This document shows, one piece after another, positions 1-8,464 of a stretch of DNA of 64,000 nt. The translations under genes were made by a program, and so were the position numbers. The notes under the pieces were generated by a model that did no database searches, had not been told where the DNA came from, and worked only from the letters and a program-made list of their open reading frames with translations. How positions within the stretch are numbered: the first letter of the stretch is position 1; the number at the start of each line of letters is the position of its first letter. Origin of the DNA: Butyrivibrio sp. AC2005 (GTDB taxonomy: Bacteria; Bacillota; Clostridia; Lachnospirales; Lachnospiraceae); contig NZ_AUJI01000033.1 of the NCBI RefSeq assembly GCF_000424145.1, positions 1 to 64,000 of the forward strand, read 5' to 3'.

Positions 1-27
1 TAAAAAAGTGCCTACGGCACCTCAACT

Positions 28-65
28 CCCCTGCCCCTCAATCATGAGGGGTGGGGTTGTTTTTT
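28..65 (+). terminator. Hairpin with T-run ahead of IS91-like transposase
   Basis: Stem CCCC-TG-CCCCTC (28-39), loop AATCAT (40-45), GAGGGG-T-GGGG (46-56), then TTGTTTTTT (57-65). It looks like an intrinsic terminator that stops transcription entering the transposase gene. It could equally be the subterminal hairpin (terIS side) of the element, because the left end is close to the window edge. Confidence 0.6.
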
Positions 66-90
66 GCCTCAACTCATTCATAATGATTTT

Positions 91-1308
91 ATGAAACGAA
101 ATACTCTACAAGATCTGTTCCGCGATCATTATGAAGAAATTCAATATACTCTTCATCCCCGCAAGACCGAAATGGAAAACATCGATAAGATGATCAATTG
201 CGGGGATCCTGCTTATGGCGGCGCTATGTACGGCTGCCCTGATTGTGGTACTCTCAAATTTGTTCCCTTTCGTTGTCATTCAAGATTCTGCCCTACATGT
301 GGTGCCATGTATTCACAAAAACGTGCTCAGGCTATGTCATTTAAGCTCATAAACTGTCAGCACCGTCACTGCGTATTCACCATATCAAAAGAATTACGCC
401 ATTACTTTCTCGAAGATCGCGACCTTCTTAACTGTCTTTTTGAAGCTACCAGCAGTGTTATTAACCGGATGTTCTACAAAATCAACAAGAGTCAGAACTT
501 TACACCTGGTTACATCCTTGTTCTTCACACATTTGGTCGTCCTTTGGAATGGAATCCTCATATCCACTGCCTCATATCTGAAGGTGGTGTTGGAGACACC
601 GGCTTCTGGCGCAAAGTAAAGTTCTTCAGTTACCCCTATATGCGCCATGCTTTTCAGACTGCTCTTCTGAATCTAATGGAAGATCGTATTACTGATCCCA
701 ATAAGAAAGCATTGTTTAAAAAAGAAAAAGCTCTCTCCTACAAAAATCAGAAAGAAGGCTTCTATGTCTATGGTAAACCCACTCTCGCTGACAAACGCAC
801 AGTATCAAAATATATAGGTCGCTACCTTGGTCGTCCTGTAATCGGTCTCTCAAGAATTGACTCCTATGATAAAGAGCATGATACTGTTACTTTCCACTAC
901 AACAGGCATGAAGACGAACTCCTTGTCACTGAGACCATACCTTCAATGGAATTCATCAAGCGTCTTATCCAGCACATACCTGAAAAAGACTTTAAGATGA
1001 TACGTTACTATGGTGTATATGGTCGCCATAGAGAATCAGACAAAAAACTTTACCGGCTGATTCACCCTTCCAAAAAACCATTCTTTAAATCATTCCTTCA
1101 ATGGCGTTCAGGCATCCTGACAGCATTCGGATATGACCCATTGAGTTGTCCAAAGTGCAGCAGCACAATGAAATTTCTCGAATTGCGCTTTAACCACAAA
1201 CGTGTTTCTCTCGAAGACTTATATGAAAAGGCAATGGGAAAATGCCGTCCCAAAAGCAGAGCTCCATCCTCAAAAATCAGTAGTGTTCCCTCGTATTCCT
1301 GCGCATGA
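91..1308 (+). CDS. IS91 family transposase (HUH/Y1 type)
   Basis: This is a rolling-circle transposase. An N-terminal zinc-binding domain shows C-x2-C at about residues 49/52 and a CHSRFC-x2-C cluster at 62-70. The HUH metal site is HIH at 157-159 (context NPHIHCLISEGG), and the candidate catalytic tyrosines are Y241 and Y245 in KYIGRYLGRP. A second CPKC pair lies near the C-terminus. At 405 residues it is a normal length for the family. I chose the ATG at 91; a TTG at 64 in the same frame sits inside the T-run of the upstream hairpin and is less likely. No strong ribosome site is visible. The gene overlaps no neighbour, and a small acidic gene follows after 25 bases. The frame is intact, so the element may still be active. 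Confidence 0.92.
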   Translation: MKRNTLQDLFRDHYEEIQYTLHPRKTEMENIDKMINCGDPAYGGAMYGCPDCGTLKFVPFRCHSRFCPTCGAMYSQKRAQAMSFKLINCQHRHCVFTISKELRHYFLEDRDLLNCLFEATSSVINRMFYKINKSQNFTPGYILVLHTFGRPLEWNPHIHCLISEGGVGDTGFWRKVKFFSYPYMRHAFQTALLNLMEDRITDPNKKALFKKEKALSYKNQKEGFYVYGKPTLADKRTVSKYIGRYLGRPVIGLSRIDSYDKEHDTVTFHYNRHEDELLVTETIPSMEFIKRLIQHIPEKDFKMIRYYGVYGRHRESDKKLYRLIHPSKKPFFKSFLQWRSGILTAFGYDPLSCPKCSSTMKFLELRFNHKRVSLEDLYEKAMGKCRPKSRAPSSKISSVPSYSCA

Positions 1309-1333
1309 TAAAATCATGCTAGGAGGAACAGCC

Positions 1334-1498
1334 ATGGCCAGTAAAGAACTAATAGCAAAGCTTAGAGAGAAATACATCCAAAACCCGCCGGAAGGCATGT
1401 CGGCGAATGAAATCCGCGAGATGGATGATGAAGACCTTCTCGACATGGATTACTTTATGCATGAAGATGATGAATTCTTTGATGAGGTAGATTGGTAA
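1334..1498 (+). CDS. Small acidic protein downstream of the transposase
   Basis: A 54-residue protein, beginning MASKELIAKL and ending in a very acidic tail (DDEDLLDMDY, then DDEFFDEVDW). The start is set by an excellent ribosome site, AGGAGG at 1320-1325, eight bases ahead of ATG 1334. It follows the transposase stop by 25 bases and is followed by a strong hairpin terminator, so the two genes look like one transcription unit and this one may be carried by the element. I do not recognise a family. The acidic C-terminus could mimic DNA or bind the transposase, but that is speculation. Confidence 0.7.
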   Translation: MASKELIAKLREKYIQNPPEGMSANEIREMDDEDLLDMDYFMHEDDEFFDEVDW

Positions 1499-1527
1499 TT
1501 CAAAACCAACATACCTCCGCTTTGCGT

Positions 1528-1550
1528 GGCCCGGTCTTGCCGGGCCTTTT
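1528..1550 (+). terminator. Terminator / candidate oriIS hairpin
   Basis: GGCCCGG (1528-1534), five-base loop, CCGGGCC (1540-1546), then TTTT. It ends the transposase/small-protein unit. Its place next to a CAAG tetranucleotide also makes it the best candidate for the right-end (oriIS) hairpin of the element. Confidence 0.7.
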
Positions 1551-1591
1551 AATTCAAGGGTTCGCCGCCAAGGCGAAATTTCCTATTAAAT

Positions 1592-1637
1592 AAAAAAATT
1601 GCCCCGCAAGCAAATGAGCTTCGGAGCAATTGTTTTT
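1592..1637 (-). terminator. Terminator of cysK
   Basis: Reading the minus strand: AATTGCTCCG, an inner AAGC/GCTT stem, CGGGGCAATT, then a T-run (plus-strand A-run 1592-1598). It starts directly after the cysK stop. A T-run on the other side (1632-1637) makes it potentially bidirectional. Confidence 0.75.
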
Positions 1638-2572
1638 TAATCTGCAAAAAGCGGTGTTGAAAGGTATCTGTCACCTGAATCAGGGAGAAGAACTACAATA
1701 TTCTTGCCCTTATTTTCAGGACGCTGTGCCAGAATTGTAGCTGCCTTAAGGGCTGCGCCTGAAGAAATTCCAACAAGGATTCCCTCAGAAACCGCAAATC
1801 TCTTCCCCTCTGCAAAGGCATCTTCATTCTCGATCGCAATAACCTCATCATAGACTTTGGTATTAAGGGTTTCAGGAACAAATCCTGCACCGATACCCTG
1901 GATCTTATGAGGTCCTGCTGTTCCCTTAGTAAGTACTGGACTTGTTGCAGGTTCAACAGCTACTACCTTAACATCAGGATTCTGTTCCTTAAGATATTCA
2001 CCAACGCCTGTGATGGTTCCGCCGGTACCAACACCTGCAACAAAGATGTCAACCTTTCCATCTGTCTGCTTCCAGATCTCAGGACCTGTTGTAGCTTTGT
2101 GAATTGCAGGATTTGCAGGATTTACAAACTGACCAAGGATTATTGCTCCCTCAATTTCCTTTTCAAGTTCCTCAGCCTTGGCAATAGCCCCTTTCATTCC
2201 CTTAGCGCCTTCTGTAAGGACTATCTCAGCACCATATGCTTTAAGAAGATTTCTTCTCTCAACACTCATGGTATCAGGAAGTGTAAGTATTGCTCTGTAG
2301 CCCTTAGCTGCCGCAACTGCTGCAAGACCAATTCCTGTGTTTCCACTTGTAGGCTCGATGATCGTAGCACCGGGCTTAAGCTTTCCACTCCTTTCAGCAT
2401 CTTCAATCATGCTAAGTGCTACTCTATCCTTCACAGATCCTGCAGGATTGAGATACTCAAGCTTTGCGATAAGATTTGCATCTGTTACTCCTGCTTTCTT
2501 ACTGTATCCGTTAAGTGCAAGAAGAGGTGTTCCTCCAATTAACTCAAGTGCGCTCTGTTTAATATATGCCAT
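1637..2572 (-). CDS. cysK: Cysteine synthase A (O-acetylserine sulfhydrylase)
   Basis: PLP enzyme joining O-acetylserine and sulfide to L-cysteine in the cytoplasm. Seen in the sequence: ELIGGTP at 10-16, the PLP lysine K48 in NPAGSVKDR, the substrate loop TSGNTG, and the phosphate-binding GTGGT segment, in a fold-type II enzyme of normal length (311 residues). The start MAYIKQ at 2572 is preferred because GGAGGAG lies nine bases upstream; an in-frame ATG at 2593 lies upstream of that ribosome site. The gene lies 138 bases downstream of the nitroreductase-like gene and may be read with the upstream importer operon or from its own promoter. The context suggests it captures sulfur set free by the upstream enzymes, or works beside them under common cysteine control. 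Confidence 0.95.
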   Translation of the reverse strand: MAYIKQSALELIGGTPLLALNGYSKKAGVTDANLIAKLEYLNPAGSVKDRVALSMIEDAERSGKLKPGATIIEPTSGNTGIGLAAVAAAKGYRAILTLPDTMSVERRNLLKAYGAEIVLTEGAKGMKGAIAKAEELEKEIEGAIILGQFVNPANPAIHKATTGPEIWKQTDGKVDIFVAGVGTGGTITGVGEYLKEQNPDVKVVAVEPATSPVLTKGTAGPHKIQGIGAGFVPETLNTKVYDEVIAIENEDAFAEGKRFAVSEGILVGISSGAALKAATILAQRPENKGKNIVVLLPDSGDRYLSTPLFAD

Positions 2573-2710
2573 GTTATTACTCCTCCGTTTCATGTATTTG
2601 TATAATTTATTTTTTTACGTATCTTGTTGTTAAAAAAATAATACCATGGCTTTCTTTATTGTGAAATTAAGTAATAATTATCGGTAGAAATAAAGTTTAC
2701 TTATTACCAC

Positions 2711-3607
2711 TTAAAATCTACCAAGTACTGCCTCTTCAACACTTTGTCGAAGTGGCGGATGCGGGGTCTGATCCCCATAACCTACATCAACATAGGTTAC
2801 AAGTCTTATATAATCCGGCAATTGGAATTTTTCCTTCAATCTCTCGCAAAACTCCTCATTGGGAAATGTCAGCCAGACACCTTCAAGGCCAGCTGCATGA
2901 GCAGCAAGTACAATATTCTCACCTGCAGCTCCTGCGTCAAGAAGTCTGTTTCTATTTGGTGTAAAGTCATTCGCCTTATAGCATCTCATATCCTGACAAA
3001 TCACAATATGCACCGGTCCACCCGGAACATCACTACCTCTGAAAAGCCCCGGTTCATTCTTTTCTTTTACAACAACATATCGTATTGACTGAACATTGCA
3101 TCCATGTGCTGCCCACAAGCCTGCATTTAACACCTTATCTATGACTTCATCAGGAACATCTATATCCTTAAACTCTCTGACAGATCTTCTTTCATAAAGA
3201 ATAGTAAAGAAATCCTCTTCCATCTGTTTTGTCACTTCATGTGGCTTATATGGTGTAAGGTCAAGTTTTTCACCCTTTACAAGTTTTTCTGCACTGTTAA
3301 CAAGAAAACTCACGTATTTGTATTCGGGCAGATCATGTGACAATCCTTTTCTGTCCCATACTCTTAAGAATTTCTTTGCTATATCTGCCTGTTTATCACT
3401 TAATGCTTTGTTCCTGTAATCATTGGAATATAACTGAATTTCCAGTGTATGATGACTTCTTTCTCTCATGCGTGCCCTGAATTCAGTATCATCCATTTCA
3501 TATAATTCATCCTCTGTAAGTGCTGAATTTCTCTGATATATTGCGAATACCTCTTCCTTGGGCTGATAGTCAAGGCAGGTATCATGAAAATCATGTGTGT
3601 GTGACAT
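2711..3607 (-). CDS. Nitroreductase-family protein with N-terminal extension
   Basis: The C-terminal half (about 130-298) is a nitroreductase fold, an FMN-dependent NAD(P)H oxidoreductase. It has the FMN-binding RRSVREF at 140-146, a GAAGENIVLAAH-type helix, and LEGVWLTF. The first about 130 residues form a helical, charged domain that ordinary nitroreductases lack and that I do not recognise. The start at 3607 has GGAGGAG six bases upstream and leaves 13 bases after the ATPase gene stop; a longer in-frame start would overlap that gene. It is the last gene of the M20-ATC hydrolase-ABC operon. The family includes nitro/quinone reductases, dehydrogenases and ring-modifying enzymes, so the substrate cannot be read off. 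A redox step on a sulfur/nitrogen heterocycle is a guess from context. Confidence 0.8.
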   Translation of the reverse strand: MSHTHDFHDTCLDYQPKEEVFAIYQRNSALTEDELYEMDDTEFRARMRERSHHTLEIQLYSNDYRNKALSDKQADIAKKFLRVWDRKGLSHDLPEYKYVSFLVNSAEKLVKGEKLDLTPYKPHEVTKQMEEDFFTILYERRSVREFKDIDVPDEVIDKVLNAGLWAAHGCNVQSIRYVVVKEKNEPGLFRGSDVPGGPVHIVICQDMRCYKANDFTPNRNRLLDAGAAGENIVLAAHAAGLEGVWLTFPNEEFCERLKEKFQLPDYIRLVTYVDVGYGDQTPHPPLRQSVEEAVLGRF

Positions 3608-3620
3608 TTTCAACTCCTCC

Positions 3621-4400
3621 TTAAATAATGTAATCATTGTCAAGTTCAACCGCACCTCGACTTATATCTGCAACAATCTTTGATGCTATATGGACTAAAT
3701 AGTCATCACTTCTGCTTCTCGGATGTGGCAGATTAATCTTGTATTCTCTCTGAATAACACTGGGCCTTGGACTTAACAGAATAACTCTGTCCGAAAGAAA
3801 AACAGCTTCGTTTATATCATGAGTTACAAACAGTACCGTCTTCTTTTCTTTTTGATGAATTCTTACAAGCTCCTCCTGAAGAGTGCATCTCGTAAGATGA
3901 TCTACTGCACTGAATGGTTCATCCATAAGTGTTACCTTTGGATTCATGATAAGCGTTCTTGCTATCCCTGCTCTTTGTCTCATTCCTCCAGAAAGCTGTG
4001 ACGGATACTTATCCTCAAACCCCTTCAGATTCATTAGCTCGATATACTGGGAGAATCGTCTTTCCTGTTCATCCCTGGGAACCTTTGCGACTTCCATACC
4101 ATAGAGGATATTACGTCTTATTGTCTTCCAGGGAAAAAGGGATGCATCCTGGAAAACAACACCTATATCCCTGCTTGTTCCAGTAACAGGATTATCTCCT
4201 ATAAACACATCTCCGGAAGTTTGTCTTTGCAAACCTGCAACAATCTCCAGCAATGTACTTTTACCGCATCCGGAGGGGCCTACTATACTGACAAATTCGC
4301 CATCCTCAATATTTAAATCTATTCCCTTTATAGCTTCAACCGGATTGCCACTTGCATCCTCGTATACTTTCTTGACATCTTTTATGCTTATGTTAGGCAT
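3621..4400 (-). CDS. ABC transporter ATPase, SsuB/TauB/NrtD type
   Basis: ATP-binding subunit of a nitrate/sulfonate/taurine-type importer. Visible motifs are Walker A GPSGCGKST, Q-loop VFQDASLFPW, signature LSGGMRQR, Walker B TLMDEPFSAVD and the H-loop FVTHD. At 259 residues it is family length. The start MPNISIKDV at 4400 is set by GGAGGAG; longer in-frame starts would run into the upstream binding-protein gene. It is the fifth gene of an operon with the binding protein (28 bases upstream) and permease. The substrate is probably a small sulfur or nitrogen compound, judged from the hydrolases encoded in the same unit. Confidence 0.9.
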   Translation of the reverse strand: MPNISIKDVKKVYEDASGNPVEAIKGIDLNIEDGEFVSIVGPSGCGKSTLLEIVAGLQRQTSGDVFIGDNPVTGTSRDIGVVFQDASLFPWKTIRRNILYGMEVAKVPRDEQERRFSQYIELMNLKGFEDKYPSQLSGGMRQRAGIARTLIMNPKVTLMDEPFSAVDHLTRCTLQEELVRIHQKEKKTVLFVTHDINEAVFLSDRVILLSPRPSVIQREYKINLPHPRSRSDDYLVHIASKIVADISRGAVELDNDYII

Positions 4401-4428
4401 AGCAGCTCCTCCCTCTGTAATTATGTTC

Positions 4429-5508
4429 TTATTTTGATTCAGGATCCTTAAGTCCCAGCTCATCTGCTGCTTTCTGAGCAAATTCATTAGTATATGTACC
4501 ATCTGCAGAGATACCATCTTCAAGCCAGCCATACTGCTGAAGATATTCTATTGTCTTGTCGAGTCTGTCCTCAGGTATCACAGGATAATCTGCCCATACA
4601 TCTATTTCAGACTCAACTGCTTTACGAAGGATATCTTTATCTGTATTCATATACTCTGATGCCCAATCGATAAACTCATCAAAGTATTCATTCTTAACCT
4701 CTTCATGTACCTTATAATATGCTGTTACAAACTTCTGAAGTCTTTCAGGATCCTCATTGATGATCTTATCTGATGCAATGATTGTTCCTGTGTAATAATC
4801 AGGAATATAATCCCATGCTCTTCCAAGAATATGTCCTGTGCCTTCTGATTCAGCAAGTGCTGCATAGGGATTATGAATGATAGTTGCATCTACTTCTCCT
4901 GAGGTAAGTGTTGCATAGCCATCCTGATAAACACCATTTGCAACAAGTGTCGCTTCATCCTCAGCAATTCCATTTGCTTCAAGCATCTTTAATACTGAAA
5001 GCTTCATTCCACCTGAAGCACCTGCAGTACCAATTGTTTTACCCTTAAGATCTTCTATTGTCTCGATTCCATCCTTAGCAATAAGCCAGTAGCATCCCTG
5101 ATATCTCCACATATTACCTACCAGCTTTGCAGGAACACCATTCTGAATTGCCGGAATATACGTACTGGGATCACCATCTGCCACTTCTATATCCCCTCTT
5201 GTTATAAGTGACAATGTTGTGTCGTTTGATTCATAATCAGTAACATCAAATCTGATTCCTTCTGCTTCATATAAACCTTTCTCAAGTGCGAATCTGTTTA
5301 CTGCACCTGTCATACCGATAGCGAAGCATGCCTTAATAGTAACGAAATCCTCCTCTGACTCTGACTCAGCTTCATCTTCTGACTTTGCTGATGCCTCTGT
5401 AGCTGCTTCATCTGATGCTTTTTCCGAAGCACTTGCACTTGCGCATCCTGCAAGTGATGCTGATACAAATACTGTTGTTAATAATGCTGCGAATAATCTC
5501 TTCTTCAT
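4429..5508 (-). CDS. ABC transporter substrate-binding lipoprotein, NMT1/SsuA family
   Basis: Secreted lipoprotein: a basic start, hydrophobic stretch and lipobox LAGC with the lipidated cysteine at C22, followed by a low-complexity acidic linker (Ala/Ser/Glu, about 23-55). The mature part has NMT1/SsuA features: GMTGAVNRFALEKGLYEAEG near the start, DLKGKTIGTAGASGG, and GEVDATIIHNPY. At 359 residues it is a typical length. This family binds sulfonates, nitrate, pyrimidine precursors and similar small molecules. The ribosome site GAGAGGAG precedes ATG 5508. It lies between the permease and ATPase genes. The encoded hydrolases suggest a thiazoline- or carbamoyl-type sulfur compound, which is inference. 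Confidence 0.9.
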   Translation of the reverse strand: MKKRLFAALLTTVFVSASLAGCASASASEKASDEAATEASAKSEDEAESESEEDFVTIKACFAIGMTGAVNRFALEKGLYEAEGIRFDVTDYESNDTTLSLITRGDIEVADGDPSTYIPAIQNGVPAKLVGNMWRYQGCYWLIAKDGIETIEDLKGKTIGTAGASGGMKLSVLKMLEANGIAEDEATLVANGVYQDGYATLTSGEVDATIIHNPYAALAESEGTGHILGRAWDYIPDYYTGTIIASDKIINEDPERLQKFVTAYYKVHEEVKNEYFDEFIDWASEYMNTDKDILRKAVESEIDVWADYPVIPEDRLDKTIEYLQQYGWLEDGISADGTYTNEFAQKAADELGLKDPESK

Positions 5509-5553
5509 AACTTTTTCTCCTCTCTTGTTTGCATTTATTTAGCTGGTTTATAT

Positions 5554-6327
5554 TTATATGCTTCGCCATTGATGGCAGAAGATATATTCTATGAGTGTGA
5601 TCAGCTTTACAAAAATTACTGACATTATTGTTATCAAAATAATTAAAAAGAAAACTCTTGGTGTATTTAAAAGTCCCTGAGCTTCCGATAGAAGATATCC
5701 GACTCCTGCCTTGGCCGATTGCATCTCAGAAAACACAACCCCTGTGAATGCAGTAGCTGCTGCAAGTCTTAATCCGTTAAATATGGAAGGAAGCGCGGAA
5801 GGTATAACTACTTCAAGTACTGTCTGTGTCCTTGTTGCTTCAAAAACTCTGGCAACCTTTAAATATGATTCCTTACACTGTTTTGCACCTGTAACTGTGT
5901 TGTACAGAATTGTAAAAACAGAAAACAGAAAGATCAGAACTACCTTTGAAGTAAATCCTATTCCAAACCACAGTATCAGTAGTGGCAGTATAGCAACCTT
6001 GGGTATTGCCATGATTGCTGCGCAGAACACATTTCCATATTCTTCTGTCTTTGGAAAAAGTGTCCATATAAGTCCCAATCCTATTCCTGCAATAACGGCT
6101 ATTCCGTATCCGACTACTATCTCACTCACACTTACCAAAAAATGTGGTAACAATGTCCCGTCAGTTATAATTTTTATCCCCTCAAGAACAATATCTGTCG
6201 GAGCTGCAAGGAAAACTTTACTTATTGCTCCTGATTTGACTGCCACCTGCATGTAGATGAGCAGGAGCAAAACTGTCAGTATCTGCAGAACATTTATTAT
6301 TGAAAATTTTTTCTTCTTATTCCCCAT
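5554..6327 (-). CDS. ABC transporter permease, SsuC/TauC type
   Basis: Integral membrane subunit of the importer, 257 residues with about six hydrophobic segments. The cytoplasmic EAA loop is visible (KVARVFEATRTQ...VIPSALPSIFNGLRLAAATAF), typical of SsuC/TauC/ThiX-type permeases. The start MGNKKKK at 6327 has GGGAG upstream and overlaps the 3' end of the ATC hydrolase-like gene by 11 bases, suggesting translational coupling. Only one permease gene is present, so it is expected to act as a homodimer with the ATPase encoded downstream. Confidence 0.9.
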   Translation of the reverse strand: MGNKKKKFSIINVLQILTVLLLLIYMQVAVKSGAISKVFLAAPTDIVLEGIKIITDGTLLPHFLVSVSEIVVGYGIAVIAGIGLGLIWTLFPKTEEYGNVFCAAIMAIPKVAILPLLILWFGIGFTSKVVLIFLFSVFTILYNTVTGAKQCKESYLKVARVFEATRTQTVLEVVIPSALPSIFNGLRLAAATAFTGVVFSEMQSAKAGVGYLLSEAQGLLNTPRVFFLIILITIMSVIFVKLITLIEYIFCHQWRSI

Positions 6328-6850
6328 ATGTGTACTCTCCCTTCGGAACCCTGTCACTCTCGTAATATTCCCTTAAGCACGCCGTTCCGCTGACTATAAC
6401 ATTCTGAGTTATCCTATGTGATAATCTATGTGTGAAAGTTTCAATTGTTGTTGTATCTATAACATCACAATAGAACGGTGCAAATTCTTTAAACCAGGGA
6501 TATTCATCAAAATATGTTCTCCAAACCTCAGCATACGGACAGTGATTTTCTCCCCATTCCGGGATCCATCCATCGAAAGGAAGATCTATGGCAGCCATAA
6601 AATCTTCTACAGTATCGGTAGCTTTTCCCTCACTTAATGCCTTATTCCTCATCTGCTCCGCTCTGTCTTTTGCAAGGTTGAAAACTGTTTGCTGAACAAG
6701 TTCCTTGGCTTTATCATGTCCAAAATTCTCATACAAAGTTTTGCAAAAATGAAAGTATTGCATTGCAAATTGTCTGGCTGCTTTTCTTATCTGATCGACA
6801 GATCTTTGCTTTTCTACAGTTCCTGTAAGTTCAGTTTTTATAGTTGCCAT
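6317..6850 (-). CDS. L-2-amino-thiazoline-4-carboxylic acid hydrolase family protein
   Basis: A 177-residue member of the ATC hydrolase family (Pfam PF14196), recognised by the ENHCPYAEVW motif (CPY), the FYCDVID segment and the closing SGTACLREYY stretch. The characterised Pseudomonas enzyme (AtcB) opens L-2-amino-thiazoline-4-carboxylate to N-carbamoyl-L-cysteine. Many family members are uncharacterised, so the substrate here is open. It lies between the M20 hydrolase gene (24 bases upstream) and the importer permease (11-base overlap). In Pseudomonas the second step, N-carbamoyl-cysteine to cysteine, is done by an amidohydrolase, and an M20 amidohydrolase is encoded next door here. The start has AGGAAA upstream. 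It is cytoplasmic. Confidence 0.8.
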   Translation of the reverse strand: MATIKTELTGTVEKQRSVDQIRKAARQFAMQYFHFCKTLYENFGHDKAKELVQQTVFNLAKDRAEQMRNKALSEGKATDTVEDFMAAIDLPFDGWIPEWGENHCPYAEVWRTYFDEYPWFKEFAPFYCDVIDTTTIETFTHRLSHRITQNVIVSGTACLREYYESDRVPKGEYTYGE

Positions 6851-6874
6851 TTCTGTTTCCTACCCCTTTGCTAA

Positions 6875-8197
6875 TTATTTGTATGAACCTTTCTCAACCT
6901 GGTTAAAGGAATCCATAAACTTTATATATTCCTCTTTATTCTTAAACCTGGGTTCATAATTATCCTTTATACTTTTGCCGAGTACTGCGTTATTTTTTAA
7001 TAATCTGTATGCACTTATTGCAAACATCTTTGCGGTGAGTATATAAGCGGTTTCTTCATCAACTATGTCGAAGTTATCCTGGTGAAGGCCACCAACCATA
7101 CCACCTGTATTGAAGGTTAAAACAGGCAACAAATGTTGCACATCACCCACATCTGTAGATCCATTCGTATGGAAATCCTCATTCACTTCAGTAAAATCAT
7201 TATTGGTTAATTCCCTAAAGGCTTCCTTTAGTTCCTCCGGAAATGCCTGCGGTATCTCCGGAAGATATCCCGGCATGGTCTCTATCACATAATCAGCTCC
7301 AAGTGCTAAGGCACCAGCCTTAAAGGACCTGTCAGTTTTTAACGCTGCATCTGTGAACGCCTCTATTGTTTTGCCTCTCACAAGGGTCTCTATAACAGCT
7401 TCCTTGGGAACTACATTTACAAGTTCTCCGCCTTTAGTAAGAATAGGATGTACTCTTACAGCATCCTCATCCCTGAAGGTTTCCCGGTTAAGTCCCAGGG
7501 CCTGTAAGCCTAATGTGGCAGCAGATAATGCGTTTATTCCCTCCTCAGGTGCACCTGCTGCATGTGATGCTTTTCCAATGATTCTGATAACCTTGGAAAC
7601 AAATCCGTTAGAACTTCCCGAACCGATTCTATTTCCTTTTGCATTGATATGATGTGCAAGAGCAACATCTATGTCATCAAAAGCGCCTATCCTTAATAGC
7701 TCACATTTCCCACCACCATACTTAATTTTGCCTTCTTCAATAAGCTTGTTTTTAAATTCCACCTCACCATACTCTTCAGCAGGAACTGCAAAGAACTCTA
7801 TTTGTCCATCAAGCTGATCTGCTATTTCCGGTATTGTAAGAGCAAGAGCAGCTCCAACAACCCCTGCAAGCTGTGCATGATGTCCACAGCAATGAGCCCC
7901 TTTAGTTTCTTCGTATGCAAATTTATGTGTAGGTATTCTCAGCGCATCCAACTCACCCATAAGTGCTAACGAAAAATTGTTTTTCCTATCCGGATTCAAA
8001 AAGGCCTTCACTCCGGTGATTGCGAGATCCTCCTCAATTTGTAATCCCAGCTTTTGCATTGATTCTTTGAATTTTGCACTGGTTCTGAATTCTTTGTATC
8101 CAAGCTCTGCATGCTTATAGATATCATTTGCAAATTCGATTATTTCATCACGTCTCTTGTCTATAGCGTCAACTATAAGCTGCTCATTACTATCCAT
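6875..8197 (-). CDS. M20 family amidohydrolase/peptidase
   Basis: Zinc amidohydrolase of 440 residues, of the M20D/HipO-AbgB type. Seen: GELDALRIP at about 81-89, the metal-binding AHCCGHH at 101-107, the catalytic pair EE at 141-142 (VPAEEYGE), SHAAGAPEEGINAL in the dimerisation domain, and the late STDVGD motif. Relatives remove acyl, carbamoyl or aminoacyl groups from amino acids. It is first gene of the operon. The start MDSNEQ at 8197 is set by GGAGG nine bases upstream; an in-frame upstream ATG (8284) lacks one. A good promoter lies at 8340-8368. The context suggests it acts on the product of the ATC hydrolase-like enzyme (for example N-carbamoyl-cysteine) or on an imported N-acylated compound. 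Confidence 0.88.
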   Translation of the reverse strand: MDSNEQLIVDAIDKRRDEIIEFANDIYKHAELGYKEFRTSAKFKESMQKLGLQIEEDLAITGVKAFLNPDRKNNFSLALMGELDALRIPTHKFAYEETKGAHCCGHHAQLAGVVGAALALTIPEIADQLDGQIEFFAVPAEEYGEVEFKNKLIEEGKIKYGGGKCELLRIGAFDDIDVALAHHINAKGNRIGSGSSNGFVSKVIRIIGKASHAAGAPEEGINALSAATLGLQALGLNRETFRDEDAVRVHPILTKGGELVNVVPKEAVIETLVRGKTIEAFTDAALKTDRSFKAGALALGADYVIETMPGYLPEIPQAFPEELKEAFRELTNNDFTEVNEDFHTNGSTDVGDVQHLLPVLTFNTGGMVGGLHQDNFDIVDEETAYILTAKMFAISAYRLLKNNAVLGKSIKDNYEPRFKNKEEYIKFMDSFNQVEKGSYK

Positions 8198-8339
8198 ACC
8201 TGCTGTCCTCCTCTGCTTGTCTGTTGATAAGAAGATTATGCATTGGAATATATCTTCCGTAAAGCATACTAATCTTATAGGCAAGTATAAGTTTAAATTT
8301 TATCATTGCTCATCCCCAGTATTTTCCGCAACATCAAAA

Positions 8340-8368
8340 ACATTAACACTATTCGCCTACTGTGTCTA
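8340..8368 (-). promoter_or_regulatory. Promoter and candidate operator of the M20/ATC/ABC operon
   Basis: On the minus strand: -35 TAGACA (8368-8363), 17-base spacer, -10 TAATGT (8345-8340). The spacer holds CACAGTAGGCGAATAG, closely matching the spacer of the amino-acid ABC operon promoter at 14590-14619 (CATAGTAGGTAAATAG). A related sequence lies upstream of the Rrf2 gene at 10982. This is a candidate Rrf2-type operator. Confidence 0.55.
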
Positions 8369-8418
8369 TGGGTGAATATAACCACTTTATCAGAGTGAAT
8401 TTAACATTAATAAATGAA

Positions 8419-8459
8419 AGGACACCCGATAACCTATTGGAATAGTTATCAAGTGTCCA
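8419..8459 (-). terminator. Hairpin terminator of the radical SAM gene
   Basis: Two-part stem GGACAC..GATAAC / GTTATC..GTGTCC (8420-8458), just downstream of the radical SAM stop on the minus strand, followed by TTTCATTTATT. Flanking AAATGAA/TTCATTT can extend the stem. Confidence 0.6.
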
Positions 8460-8464
8460 CATGT

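Larger units (their letters stand above)
1..1558 (+). mobile_element. IS91-like rolling-circle element (ends approximate)
   Basis: The segment contains an HUH transposase, a small downstream gene and hairpins at both sides (28-56 and 1528-1546). IS91-family elements have no terminal inverted repeats. They end in a subterminal hairpin (oriIS) and insert next to GAAC or CAAG tetranucleotides. A CAAG lies at 1555-1558, nine bases after the right hairpin, which would fit the oriIS end. The left end cannot be fixed because the window begins here. Boundaries are inference. Confidence 0.45.

Noticed and set aside
64..90. TTG 64 as transposase start
   Set aside because: It lies within the T-run of the upstream hairpin, and the added nine residues do not look conserved; ATG 91 is preferred.
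1907..2542. 211-codon open frame on the plus strand opposite cysK
   Set aside because: It is antisense to a clearly real gene, with cysteine/serine-rich composition typical of a shadow frame and no ribosome site.
7360..7652. Serine/threonine-rich plus-strand frames opposite the M20 gene
   Set aside because: Composition is that of a reverse-strand shadow; no start signals.
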